From Fragilariopsis cylindrus CCMP1102 (lineage: Eukaryota; Bacillariophyta; Bacillariophyceae; Bacillariales; Bacillariaceae), in assembly GCA_900095095.1 (NCBI GenBank), contig FMBT01000521.1:1-64000 (forward strand): a DNA stretch of 64,000 bases. Reading direction: 5' to 3'. The notes beneath the pieces were generated by a model that was given only the letters and a program-made list of their open reading frames with translations, was not told where the DNA came from and did no database searches. The translations under genes and the position numbers were made by a program. Positions 11,655 through 22,707 of the stretch are shown here, in pieces. Every line of letters begins with the position of its first letter. Positions within the stretch are counted from its first letter, which is position 1.

Positions 11655-12439
11655 ATGGTATATCTTGGTGAACTCGTATCAAAATATTTGATTGCATTTT
11701 GAAGAATTAGCTTTAGATTTAATTGGTATATTAACTGATAGAGATTTATCTAAATTTGCTTCCACTTCGGCATTATTATCGGTGGTAGGCAATAATAATA
11801 ATAAAAGATATGATATGCATACCCGATGGTAAGTTGAATAACATCCAGTTCGAATTCATTTAAATGGTCAAAAGAACATGAAAAACAAATCCGATATTTT
11901 CTTGACGTAAATGTGAATCTGGTCGTGTATTATTATTAAACCATTATTATTGTTGTAGTAATACTATCAACAAGAACGTTGTTCAAGATGACAACAAGGA
12001 TGGTATTAGTGGTATTGATGAGGACGATCATTACCATGATCTTGAAAAGGATTATAACGATGGTGGGGATGGAGATGGAGATAATGGTACCGAAAACAGT
12101 ATTTCTTCTCCATTGCATACCTCACGTACTACAACTCCAACTACAACTACAGCGCTAGCAGCACGAGTTATCGATGCAGCAGCAGAAGAAGTAGTCACAG
12201 TAGCAGCAGCAGCAGTAGCAAGAGCAGATGCAGCAAGAACTGAATCCATTATTGCAGCAGCAGCAGCAGCAGTAATAGTGTCATTGTTATTATCTTTTGT
12301 TTGTGTAATCCTGTTGTTGTTGTTGTTGTTGTTTATTGTCAGCAGCGCGCTTCCACTAATACTGCATCATTCGGTGATGAATGAATGCTGTAGTAGAATT
12401 GTGGACAGCACAGCACTTGTTGTAGCTTCTTTGAAATAA
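11655..12439 (+). CDS. Putative F-box-like protein with C-terminal membrane segment, one intron, frame break
   Basis: From MVYLGELVSKYLIAF the frame is lost at a TTTT run near 11698; one base fewer restores EELALDLIGILTDRDLSKFASTSALLS, which resembles the second half of an F-box (inference from DRDLSKFASTS). A GTAAGT at 11831 and a TTGTTGTAG ending at 11957 bound a 127-bp intron that joins the flanking frames in phase. Exon 2 is Asp/Asn-rich, then Thr/Ala-rich, and holds a strongly hydrophobic stretch of about 30 residues (12270-12360). A membrane segment is not usual for F-box proteins, so the two assignments sit uneasily together. The true start may be upstream. Confidence 0.4.
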
Positions 12440-13213
12440 TTAACAACGACGTTGACGACGTTGAATGCTTTTCTCCTTCTCCTTCTCACAAGGAATGCGG
12501 AGTGATGATATAGCAGTAGTACATACTATCAGCAGTAACATAACAGTATTATCTACTATCTTTCATCTCATCGTATCGACAACACACCACGACTGTGCTG
12601 TGATGTTGGTTAATCCTTGATGCATTTTCAAGATGAGAAAGATGCTTTGGGGATATCTTCTTTCTGTTCGCTAGTAGGAGCTGCATGTCAGCTGTTTGTC
12701 TTATCTTGTACCGTATCGTACGTCATTTCCTGATATTCATCATTTTGTATCCATGAATTAGATTTTCTAATTGTGTCATATCTTTACTATGAGATAATGT
12801 TGTTTCCACACGACATTCTTGTTTCAACATATTTCTTTTCTTTGTGTTGTTGTTGATATATTGCTTGGGTGTCTGTTTATTTTGTCCGTGACGTCGTACG
12901 TACCTTCCACCGCAGGTTCAGCGAACACATCATACATATGTCTCATACGTACACATAGAACCGTTGAGTTAGTCATACATACTGTGCACTACTTACTACC
13001 AGTATGTTACTCCGACGATGATATTTTTTTAAATTCGTCGCTTGTTCTTGCCATTCAATTCGAATTCAAATTACAGTAAATTAGTATCATTTATTTTATT
13101 CACAAGCAAAGGAAAACAAACAAACACAATAACAGACGAAAAAAGACAAACATCGCTCGAGAGAGTACCAACAACCAATCACAACAATCAGCAAATAGCA
13201 ATCAAACCATAAC
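12440..13213. other. Intergenic; upstream region of the silicon transporter
   Basis: No gene seen. TGACGTCG at about 12888 lies some 325 bases before the SIT start and resembles a CRE core; whether it acts is unknown. Confidence 0.4.
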
Positions 13214-15334
13214 ATGACAACAACAACTAATATGCAACAATGTTGTTCATTTGGTCCGTCAGTATCAGTATGTTTTTGGAATATTATGGATTATATTAAA
13301 TATACCTATTCCACTCTATTATTATTATTTTCAATTGTATTAGTGATGGGATGTATCTTTACTCGTCAAACAAAAGGTAGTAATGAACCATTTAATATTC
13401 ATCCCGTGATATCCTGTATCTTATTTTGGGTATTAATTTCATGGTTAGCTATTATGGGTAAGTAAGAAGTTCAAGTTCAAGTTCAAAGAGTCGTTTTGTT
13501 TCGTTTCGTTTCGTTCCAAGAAAGTCAAGTCAAGTCAAGTTTCTTCGATGCATTCGTTTTCGTTTCATTTCGTTTCGTCTATTATTTCTTCTTTCATCTC
13601 ATCTCATCTCACTCATATCTTTGCTGCGCCATCCCTTCTATATCTTGTTTCTCGTACACAAACACATACACATAACATAACACAACATAACATAACATAA
13701 CATAAACATAAATCACAAACAGAGGGTGGACAAGGTTGTTTAGTTGGATTAAAACCAATACCCAAAAAGAAATATAGAGTATCACATCCCAAATCCTATC
13801 AAAGTTGTCGTGTGGTACATCAAGGGAATAATTTAGAACGATTTATTATTGGTCGACAATTTTTAGTAGTATTAGTAATATTTTTAATTAATATTATGGG
13901 TGAATCGATCAAATCAGCACAACCGTATCCAAATATACTACCATTATGGATTAATATGATTTTTCTGGATAATTCAATTGCATTAATGATCACAACCATT
14001 GATATTGGTCAATTACCAGCACAAGTGAATGCTGCCGTTGCTATGTTAGATTTTATTAATAATTATACAATGATTATAACAACCTATATATCATTAGCAA
14101 TAGAATTTTCAGGACTATTACATTCTGTTTACTTAGTACAATATGGATTTGCGTACATAACAAAAACAAAAGTTGAATCGTCGTCGTCAACTGATGTATC
14201 ACCATCACGTACACTACTAATAAGAAAAATATTCTTTTGGTTCCGTGTTATTTTTTCATTAGGTGTATTAGGTTTTGCATTAGCTGTAACAATTACAGCA
14301 TTACTGGATGGAAAAAGTGGTATGTGGGAGGGTGTGTCACCTACAGTATCAATTATCATATTTTTTTGTTTATTATGTTTAGTTGGATTAATGGAAGGAT
14401 TACAAATTGCTGCATTTGCATTACTAAATATGCCAGATGATGAATTAAGTACACATACAATTGCACACAAGAATTGTACATTAATGTATGATGGTAAAAT
14501 TTACAATCTTTCTTAGTTGGACGTCAAATTTTTGTGGCGGCATTAATGTTTATTGTGGCACGTATTGCAACAATATCAATTGATGACGGACAAACAAATA
14601 TATTTAATGTCTCCAATGGATTTCAAGCTTTTCTGGATACCGGTTTATTAGGTGCGGTAATATTAACAATTATTGGTTCATTAGCATGGCGTGTCATCGC
14701 ATCATCGTTCCCATTACTGTTTATGTCCAATCCAATTATATATATCATTATCCGGGCATGTTTTATATTAGAATCCACTGGTGTATGTTCCACAGCATGG
14801 TTAATTGCATTAGTATGTCAAAAAATATTCCGTTTAAGGAGTGATGATGCATACCTTAATGAACAACAACATGGTGATGAATCATCTGCTGCTGACGTTA
14901 CCAATAGAGTCGTCGATGTTGTTGTTGATGAGGATGCTGCTGCTACTTCTGCTGGTGGACCAACAATTGAAGTTGAAAGCTTACGTAATACAATCGCACC
15001 ATCTCAACGTAGTAGTACATCTTCTACTGCTAATAATCGTTCATCAATTGTTTTCTCATCAAGAGAATTACGTTTCGATGTTGATGATGATGATGATATG
15101 AAATCAAAAATGGAGAAAATGAGAAATTCATTTGTTGCATCAGCACGTTTATCAGCTGTTATGACAACAACAGATCTTGGTGCATTAATGGAAGAACTTG
15201 GTCATGAATATGGTCATGATAATGATAACGATAATGATAATGATGAAGGAGACGAAACTGAGAAGAAGTCTAAAACTGTCCTTGCGGAATTATCTGAAGG
15301 TGAGGAAGAAGTTCAGCCAGAACATGAATGTTGA
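13214..15334 (+). CDS. SIT: Silicic acid transporter (SIT family), two exons, one frame break
   Basis: SITs are diatom plasma-membrane, sodium-coupled silicic acid carriers with ten helices in two similar halves, each with EGxQ and GRQ motifs. Exon 1 is 13214-13457; the intron 13458-13722 (GTAAGT...CACAAACAG) interrupts the first motif codon, so splicing yields EGGQ at residues 82-85, followed by GRQF at 125-128. The second pair is EGLQ at 306-309 and GRQI near 349. Segments such as GQLPAQVNAA, LDFINNYTM and YISLAIEFSGLLHSVY are family hallmarks. The frame breaks at an AAAA run near 14494; one extra A restores NLQSFLVGRQIFVAALMF. Restored length is about 618 residues, close to family size. 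The tail (residues about 460-618) is acidic, Asn/Asp-rich and probably cytosolic. The break may be a sequencing error because conservation continues on both sides. Confidence 0.93.
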
Positions 15335-16254
15335 ATTTGAAAAATATTCCCAATGAGACAACACATCGTACTGACCACTTATATATCTTCCATCCGTCTG
15401 TCGCATTACCTCCACCGTACTGTAACACATGCAAACACATATATAGCGCATGATAAATACAAGATTTTATGCTAATTTGAAACGAAAAAAAATTTAAAAT
15501 AGTTAGGAAAAAGTACTTTGATAAGAAAGAAATATAGAAACAACATAATACAAAATATGCATAAATAAATGATGTGAGTAAGTTACTGTCCAATCGTTTT
15601 AAAAATTCGCTTAGTCCATCATACACTATTCCCTCGCGCTTTAATATAGAGCAGGAGATCCATTCCATTATCATACCCTCTTATGATATTTAGACATGTA
15701 TGTATGTATGTACTGTATGTATATATGTATGTATGTATGTATGTTCTCTTTTGTGATGATGGATTGGTGCGTGACAAGGGCGTTTTTTTGTTCCTGTACG
15801 TCACTTTTTTAACCATAATATTAATATATTTATGGTATTATTATTGATAATAATATTATCAATAATAAAAATAAACACTGGGCCTTTTTGTCTTTTCCAC
15901 CACAATATATTTACTTACACCTTTTGCCATCACCAATATATTTTATATGTCATCATGTTCTTTTCGGGCACAATCTCAAAAACGCACGTTACGCGATGGA
16001 TTCATTCATTCTATGCGCTCTTATTATGTATACAATTCATCGCGCTACAACCAACACGCGATTACGGTACTACGTACTGTAACACCATCCAAGAGCACGT
16101 GTCAAAGCTCACGTCCTCACGTATTGTAAAAGAAGTAAGTGAAATGCGAACTGCTTTTCTACAATATATATACTATATATTGTTATGAGGTTATCTACTA
16201 GTATTGTATTTGGACCTGACACTTAGGCAACATCCTGGAAACTAGACCCACAGT
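15335..16254. other. Intergenic with short low-complexity runs
   Basis: A TGTA tetramer run lies at about 15697-15740. ATTATTGATAATAATATTATCAATAATA near 15838-15870 is a palindromic AT hairpin. No gene supported. Confidence 0.5.
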
Positions 16255-16591
16255 GAAGTTGAAGCGGTGGCAATGCAATCTTCGCTCACAAAATCCGCTC
16301 CACTGCTAACCAATGATATATATATATATATATGTATATACATGAATAATATATATTATAAAGTATCAATGTTATTACTATAATTAATTTCTACCGTGGT
16401 ACGATTAGAAGTAATGTATTGAAGTTGAAGCGGTGGCAATGCAATCTTCACTCACAAAACTCCGCTCAACTAACCAATGATACATACATATATATATATG
16501 TGTGTGTATATATATAAATAATATATATTATAAAGTATCAATGTTATTACTATAATTAATTTCTACCGTGGTACGATTAGAAGTAATGTAA
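16255..16591 (+). repeat. Tandem duplication, unit 166-171 bp
   Basis: Units 16255-16420 and 16421-16591 both run from GAAGTTGAAGCGGTGG through a TA/TG dinucleotide run to ACCGTGGTACGATTAG. They differ mainly in the dinucleotide length, implying a recent duplication. Confidence 0.85.
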
Positions 16592-16804
16592 TGATATTTT
16601 TTGTCTGATGCATGTGCAATAATCGCTGCTAGCTAGCTACACGACAGTATGATGGAAGGATTTTTCGATTGAGTAAGGACCATCCATTCCAATGCGTTTA
16701 TTGATGTTGCTTTTACACGTCAGCAACACATTACGTACTGTTCAACAATCTATACACATTATAAATCGGAAACACAAAGACATTCATTCGTTGCTGTATT
16801 GCAC

Positions 16805-17222
16805 AATCCGTCCTTTTCACATATCCTGGCTTTCGAACATCGATCATCGATCATCGACCAACGAACATCGAACACAGATCATCATCATCATCATCATATA
16901 TTACCTCCTACTGCAATCTTTCAATCTCTCACGATCCAATCCATCCTTTTCACATATCCTGGCTTTCGAACATCGATCATCGACCATCGATCATCGACCA
17001 ACGAACATCGAACACAGATCATCATCATCATTGTCATCGTCATCATCATATATTACCTCCTACTACGATCTTTAAATCTCTCACGATCCAATCCATCCTT
17101 TTTACATATCCTGGCTTTCGAATATCGACCATCGATCATCGACCAACGAACATCGAACACAGATCATAATCATCATAATCATATATTACCTCCTACTACG
17201 ATCTTTAAATCTCTCACGATCT
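16805..17222 (+). repeat. Three tandem units of 133-152 bp
   Basis: Units 16805-16937, 16938-17089 and 17090-17222 each run AATCC, CATATCCTGGCTTTCGAA, a variable run of ATCGAYCATCG, ACCAACGAACATCGAACAC, a CAT run, and TATTACCTCCTACT. The open frames over them are products of the repeat. No gene. Confidence 0.85.
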
Positions 17223-17478
17223 TGATTTATAAGGGAGATTGTGGAAGACAAGTGTAAAAGAAAGTAATTCAAGTACCAGAAAAGAAGGGAAAGACTCAGT
17301 ATCAACCAACAGTACAGATCTTATCAAAGATTGTATCGATATACTAAGAAACGTAAGTATCAACAACAGCAACAGCAACAGCAACAAAATATCTTGTAGT
17401 ATATTAACTCGTCTCCGTTGTTTCAAAATTTTACGATGTGCAATGTGTATCGTACATACAACTGGGGCGACTCATAAC

Positions 17479-17769
17479 AAACGAGATTATGGGGGTACCC
17501 CAATCAAGATTTTTGGTCCATTAAAACCCCAAACCAAAATATTCGATTAATTACACGTGTACGGATATACTGTACCTTGATCTACTTACACGTGTAATTA
17601 ATTTGAACGATAGGTTACACGTGTAAGTAGGTCGAAGTACAGACCTTGGTGAACCAAACGAACAAGGTCTGTACTTTGATCTACTTACACGTGTAATATA
17701 TCAAGTATTTTGAATTTTTGGTTCTAGTGGACCCAAAATCGTCTTTGGGGTACCCCCATAATCTCGTTT
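17479..17769. mobile_element. 291-bp foldback/MITE-like element with four G-boxes
   Basis: The ends are imperfect inverted repeats of about 40 bases: AAACGAGATTATGGGGG at 17479 mirrored by the complement ending at 17769, both continuing through GGTACCCC and an arm near TTTTTGGTCCA. The centre is a perfect 13-bp stem (AGTACAGACCTTG at 17636-17648 with its complement at 17663-17675) with a 14-base loop. CACGTG occurs at 17554, 17589, 17618 and 17688, placed symmetrically in the arms. No coding capacity and no clear target duplication. It sits 139 bases upstream of the next gene's start. Confidence 0.75.
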
Positions 17770-17907
17770 CGTATCAATAAGGCACCATTATGAACCAGTG
17801 CTATATTTTACTCACATTATTTTTGAATTCAATTCTTTCCCTTCTATCTTTGTTGTTGCTATTATTTTACAATACAACTCATAGCAAATAAATCATTATT
17901 TCTCATA

Positions 17908-20895
17908 ATGAAGTTTTCTCCTGCGTGCGTCAGCGCCCTACTTGCTCCCGTCCTTGTTACCGCTAAATCATCGGTTACTAACCATCTTGAGGTTGAGGTT
18001 CGTTCTGAACCAAACAGAATTCATATAGTGGATGGCGACGTTGAGGATTACAACAAGAAGGATGAGGAAGCAACAGTTTCCCATCCTACTGCTAAGTCTG
18101 CCTTTTCTAGTTCCGGTGGTGATGAGGAAGAATGTTTCCCTCCTGTAACAATTAGCAAAACCAGCAAGATTGATGCTGGGAATCTTCCATTGTCCTCATG
18201 CTCCTCCTCAAGGAAGCAGGTTTGCATCAACAACAATATGAAGCAATTGTCTTCATCTATTGAAAGGAAGTCTGGAGTTTGTACTGACATGAATGATATA
18301 CCAACTGTCTATTGGGTATCTTCTGATATTCCAGATTCATATTGGGAGGATACTGTTTCTACTACTATTTCTACTGGACATTCTACTACAAGGCCAGTAT
18401 ACAACAATTTCGAATCTCAATTATCTAATGATAGTTACAATTATAATGATAATATCATTGCAGCTAAATTATTAGGTGATAATTTCTACCAACAAGAAGA
18501 AGAACATCATCAACAAGACGACTATTCTTTTCATCAATTATTGTTTAATGGTATTCCACTCATTAATGAGAAAGGTGATGTCGAGGAACAGTTAGATCAT
18601 CATCAACAACATCAACAGCAACAACTTAATGAACGGCATCTTATGGAATCAAACTGTTCCTGCGATGATGGACGCCCTGTTATTACTGAGAGTGGCGAGT
18701 CGTTTAGAATTTTGATTGAAGAATTTTTGAATGGCAATGACGTCAGTGCTGATGGTACAAATTTAGACATATCAAATGTTCCAATTAATTGCTGGAACAC
18801 AGGTAGCGTTACTGATATGTCATTTGCTTTTGAAAGAAAACAAACATTTAATGAACCCATAGAGTGCTGGAATACCTCTCAAGTAACATCAATGGAGTTT
18901 ATGTTCAACGCAGCATCTATTTTCGAGCAGTCTATTGGTGAATGGAACACGTCAAGTGTAAAAAACATGGAAGGTATGTTTCAGAACACTACAGTTTTTA
19001 ACGAGCCTATTGGTGAATGGAACACGTCAAGTGTAAAAAACATGAATAGTATGTTTCGGTTCAATGAAGTTTTTAACCAGCCGATTGGTGAATGGAACAC
19101 GTCAAGTGTCAAGACAATGTTTATAATGTTTGAAAGTGCAGTTTCCTTCAATCAACCTATTGGTGATTGGGATACATCAGCTGTAACATTCAACCCACCC
19201 CCTAACTTTTATGGAGCCATGGTTAATATGTTCAAGGATGCATCTTCTTTTAATCAATCTATTGACGCATGGGATATATCCAATGTAACATTTATGTTGG
19301 GAATGTTTGATGGTGCATCTTCTTTCAATCAATGTCTTTCCACATGGGCTGGAAAGTCTAGCACTGGTGTTGCAACTACTGGAATGTTCTCATCATCTGA
19401 TTGTCCATATAAGAATGACCCAGATCCAGATCCAACATTAGGTGCATGGTGCCAGAATTTTGAACAAGGCTGCTTTGTTCCTGGAATGGAGCCTAGTTCA
19501 CTACCAAGTTCTGCTCCTAGCGCTGATCCAAGTAGCAATCCAAGTACTTTTCCAAGTTTGGTACCAAGTTCATTACCTAGTGGTGTACCTAGTACAGGTC
19601 CAAGTTCCAGTCCAAGCGAGAAGCCTAGTCTTCCACCAAGCAATGTACCTAGCTCTGCTCCTAGTGCTAGTTCCCGTCCAAGCCAGAAGCCTAGTCTTTC
19701 GCCAAGTCTTTCACCAAGCAATGTACCTAGCTCTGCTCCTAGTACTGATCCGAGTAACAACCCAAGTACTGTCACAAGTTTGGTACCTAGTTCATTACCA
19801 AGTGCTGTACCTAGTACTGGTCCAAGTTCCAGTCCAAGCCAAAAGCCTAGTCTTTCACCAAGTCTTTCACCAAGCAATGTACCTAGCTCTTCTCCTAGTA
19901 CTGATCCGAGTAACAAACCAAGTACTGTCCCAAGTTTGGTACCTAGTTCATTACCTAGTGATGTACCTAGTGCTGGTCCAAGTTCCAGTCCAAGCCAGAA
20001 GCCTAGTCTTTCGCCAAGTCTTTCACCAAGCAATGTACCTAGCTCTGCTCCTAGTACTGATCCGATTAACAGACCTAGTACTGTTCCAAGTTTGGTACCA
20101 AGTTCATTACCTAGTGCTGTACCTAGTGCTGGTCCAAGTTCCAGTCCAAGCCAGAAGCCTAGTCTTTCGCCAAGTCTTTCACCAAGCAATGTACCTAGCT
20201 CTGCTCCTAGTACTGATCCGAGTAACAGACCTAGTACTGTTCCAAGTTTGGTACCTAGTTCATTACCAAGTGCTGTACCTAGTACTGGTCCAAGTTCCAG
20301 TCCAAGCCAAAAGCCTAGTCTTTCACCAAGTCTTTCACCAAGCAATGTACCTAGCTCTTCTCCTAGTACTGATCCGAGTAACAAACCAAGTACTGTCCCA
20401 AGTTTGGTACCTAGTTCATTACCAAGTGATGTACCTAGTGCAGGTCCAAGTTCCAGTCCGAGCCAGAAGCCTAGTCAGTCACCAAGCAATGTACCTAGCT
20501 CTTCTCCTAGTACTGATCCAAGTAACAAATCAAGTACTGTTCCAAGTTTGGTACCAAGTTCAATCCGTAGTGCTGTACCTAGTGCAGGTCCTCGTTTTGA
20601 TCCGAGTGGAGGACCAAGTTTTGTTCCAAACTCGAAACCAAGCTCATTGCCTAGTGATGTACCAAGTTTACTGCCAAGTTCTATTCCAAGTCAAACGTCA
20701 AGTCAAAAGACAAGTGAACAGCAAAGTATGGTACCTAGCTCTGTTAGTCTTGGTCCCAGTGGCGCACCAAGTTTCGTCCCCAGTGTGGAACCAAGTCTTG
20801 CTATAACTACAAAGAGTCAGAAGAGGCAAAAGGAAAAGAAAGGCAAGAAAAGAACTAAAAAATTGAACAAGAAAGCCAAAAAGAGTAGGAGATAA
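17908..20895 (+). CDS. Secreted BspA-like (DUF285) protein with PSS repeats and Lys-rich tail
   Basis: A 995-residue protein. Residues 1-20 (MKFSPACVSALLAPVLVTAK) form a signal peptide. Residues about 25-270 are acidic and Gln/His-rich. Residues about 284-484 hold eight or so DUF285/BspA-type repeats (IGEWNTSSVKNMxxMF, FNxPIGxW), a fold common in bacterial and diatom surface proteins. Residues about 527-964 are PSS/PST repeats in a higher-order unit near 52 residues (SPSNVPSSAPSTDPSNNPS and so on, about six copies), expected to be extended and heavily O-glycosylated. The last about 27 residues are almost pure Lys/Arg with KxxK spacing. Secretion to the wall or surface is well supported; a link to silica is inference from the basic tail and the neighbouring SIT gene. 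Its promoter contains the foldback element. Confidence 0.9.
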   Translation: MKFSPACVSALLAPVLVTAKSSVTNHLEVEVRSEPNRIHIVDGDVEDYNKKDEEATVSHPTAKSAFSSSGGDEEECFPPVTISKTSKIDAGNLPLSSCSSSRKQVCINNNMKQLSSSIERKSGVCTDMNDIPTVYWVSSDIPDSYWEDTVSTTISTGHSTTRPVYNNFESQLSNDSYNYNDNIIAAKLLGDNFYQQEEEHHQQDDYSFHQLLFNGIPLINEKGDVEEQLDHHQQHQQQQLNERHLMESNCSCDDGRPVITESGESFRILIEEFLNGNDVSADGTNLDISNVPINCWNTGSVTDMSFAFERKQTFNEPIECWNTSQVTSMEFMFNAASIFEQSIGEWNTSSVKNMEGMFQNTTVFNEPIGEWNTSSVKNMNSMFRFNEVFNQPIGEWNTSSVKTMFIMFESAVSFNQPIGDWDTSAVTFNPPPNFYGAMVNMFKDASSFNQSIDAWDISNVTFMLGMFDGASSFNQCLSTWAGKSSTGVATTGMFSSSDCPYKNDPDPDPTLGAWCQNFEQGCFVPGMEPSSLPSSAPSADPSSNPSTFPSLVPSSLPSGVPSTGPSSSPSEKPSLPPSNVPSSAPSASSRPSQKPSLSPSLSPSNVPSSAPSTDPSNNPSTVTSLVPSSLPSAVPSTGPSSSPSQKPSLSPSLSPSNVPSSSPSTDPSNKPSTVPSLVPSSLPSDVPSAGPSSSPSQKPSLSPSLSPSNVPSSAPSTDPINRPSTVPSLVPSSLPSAVPSAGPSSSPSQKPSLSPSLSPSNVPSSAPSTDPSNRPSTVPSLVPSSLPSAVPSTGPSSSPSQKPSLSPSLSPSNVPSSSPSTDPSNKPSTVPSLVPSSLPSDVPSAGPSSSPSQKPSQSPSNVPSSSPSTDPSNKSSTVPSLVPSSIRSAVPSAGPRFDPSGGPSFVPNSKPSSLPSDVPSLLPSSIPSQTSSQKTSEQQSMVPSSVSLGPSGAPSFVPSVEPSLAITTKSQKRQKEKKGKKRTKKLNKKAKKSRR
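19620..20560 (+). repeat. Coding minisatellite, unit about 156 bp
   Basis: The PSS region is a tandem DNA repeat with about six near-identical units encoding SQKPSLSPSLSP...SSLPSxVPSxGPSSSP. The last units are shortened and diverged. The long antisense and +2 frames over this region are by-products of its codon regularity. Confidence 0.85.
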
Positions 20896-21479
20896 ATCTT
20901 AGAGACTAGTTGGTACACATCAAAATCAGCACACACATCTAAACACACACACACTAAGAACATAAACATACCAACACTTGCATCCACAATCAATACGGTA
21001 ATAAACTACAATATCACTCAATATAATCATATATTTAAAAAAAAGTAAAACACACACACAAATGGGACCAGAAAGATACACTGGCTGCGTTGCCCAGCCC
21101 GTCCATTGTGACGTAAAACAAAACAAAACAAAAATAAAATAAAATAAAATAAACAAAAGATAAAATAAACAAAAAATAAAGCAATCATTAAAATTTAGGA
21201 TGTCTACTTTGTAGATTAAGTTACAAACAATAGTCATTAATCTTGATACTGTAGTATTAAAAGAAAGAATGATACATATACAATAAATTGTTCTGCCTCC
21301 TGCGTTAAATGATCTCCATTCAATTGTTATGAATTCATTCTAATTTAATGACAACAACAACAATAACAGCAACGAGAAGCAAAAACAAAGCATACATATC
21401 CGACAAGCCTCGATTTATTTTTACAGCGTACGAACGAAGTATACTAACATATACAAATACGAGGACAACAAAAATAAAT
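20896..21479. other. Intergenic / leader of the LRR gene
   Basis: Contains CA and AAACA/AAATA low-complexity runs (20940-21180). An in-frame upstream ATG at 21348 would add 44 basic, Thr-rich residues to the LRR gene. I prefer the later start because this segment is unstructured. Confidence 0.4.
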
Positions 21480-22707
21480 ATGGTAGATCAACAAGGATTA
21501 GGTCGACTAGATATCGCAGCAGGACGACCACGACAGCGTCGAAGCAGACGAAATATGTCACTGTCAGCGGCAGGAAAACTTCCAAAGGATATACAAAATG
21601 AGCACGAAATAATCAATATTATTTTATACTTCTTAGCGACTCTTCCTAATATCGAGGATGACGAGGATGAAGAATGTGACTGATATGTATGAAATCAATA
21701 ATCAGGGCAGAATTATTTACTTGGAATGTATTACTAATTATATTTCCTGGAATCTCCCAAAATCTGTTCTCAAATTCAATATGCTAGTTGATCTAAATGT
21801 TTCCGATGTCGAAGTCTTCCAGAAGAATTTGAATTACCAAATCTTGAACGTTTTTGTTTAGAGTTTTGCCATGACCAACTTCTAGAGAATTACAAGCCAG
21901 CAACTACGAATCTTCCGTATCTCACAACACTTGGACTTTTATTTCAAGTCTCCGTAAACTTAATTTTTTGTATCTTAACGAAACAAGCAACGGCCGTATC
22001 GATCCAATTCTACAAATCTTACAGGACCAATCTTTGCCGTCGGATAGACCTCAATATTTGGCGATAAATGATCCCTACATGACCGGAAAAGAATTTGAAG
22101 GGTGTTGGGAGTATTGCCGAAATATACAAATATTTTTCATTTAAGAGTCAAGAATAATTGTATTGAAAGTTTACAGCCACTCTCAGATGCTCTCAATAAT
22201 ACCGGACCAGTTTCATCATGCATGGCTTCTTTTTTGAACAATATTGTCCATTTCTGGTTGGACGGTAATCCAGTAGTAGAAAATATCAAGACCGACGATA
22301 AAGAGAAGAAGGCGTTATTGAATTGTCTTTCCAAATTGAGGAGAGTTTCCTCAATCACTGACGTGAGGATTTCTACAACAAGTAGTCAATTTGATAACGA
22401 AATCCAGGATGATTTCATTCGTAACTTCATTGGTGGACGCATTCTCTTGGAAGATGGTGGTAATAATACCCTACCTCTTTCTGTATGGCCAACGGTGTTA
22501 AGACGTGCAGCACAACAATTAACATCGGGTCTTTTTGGTCTATTACGAAATAATGGTCCAATCATTGAAGCTCTTGTCAATCGACAACGAGACGTCAGCA
22601 ATGGCAATAACGATAACAATACCAATTCAAACAACAACGAATCATCATTATCAACTCCGTCGTCGCCGCGTCGATCCCGTCGTCTTCGCGGCGAGGAACC
22701 AAACTAA
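21480..22707 (+). pseudogene. Leucine-rich repeat protein, several frame breaks
   Basis: Starts MVDQQGLGRLDIAAGRP. LRR-like segments appear in successive frames: LPKSVLKFNMLVDLNVSDVE (21.75 kb), ELPNLERFCLEFC (21.84 kb), LPYLTTLGL (21.92 kb), SSLRKLNFLYLNETS (21.96 kb) and LHL-type IFHLRVKNNCIESLQPLS (22.13 kb). The last frame (22102-22707) is long and ends with LPLSVWPTVLRRA, a C-terminal signature I associate with a large diatom family of intracellular LRR proteins. At least four frame changes within 500 bases are more than scattered homopolymer errors would easily give, so it may be a true pseudogene. The tail is Asn/Ser/Arg-rich (PRRSRRLRGEEPN). Confidence 0.6.

Noticed and set aside
12113-12439. 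Separate 108-residue gene at 12.1 kb
   Set aside because: Its first codon is TTG, and the same frame continues upstream to a phase-consistent intron, so it is part of the gene from 11655.
19329-20806. Long antisense and second-frame reading frames over the PSS repeats
   Set aside because: They are periodic shadows of the repeat codons; the true frame has a signal peptide and DUF285 repeats.
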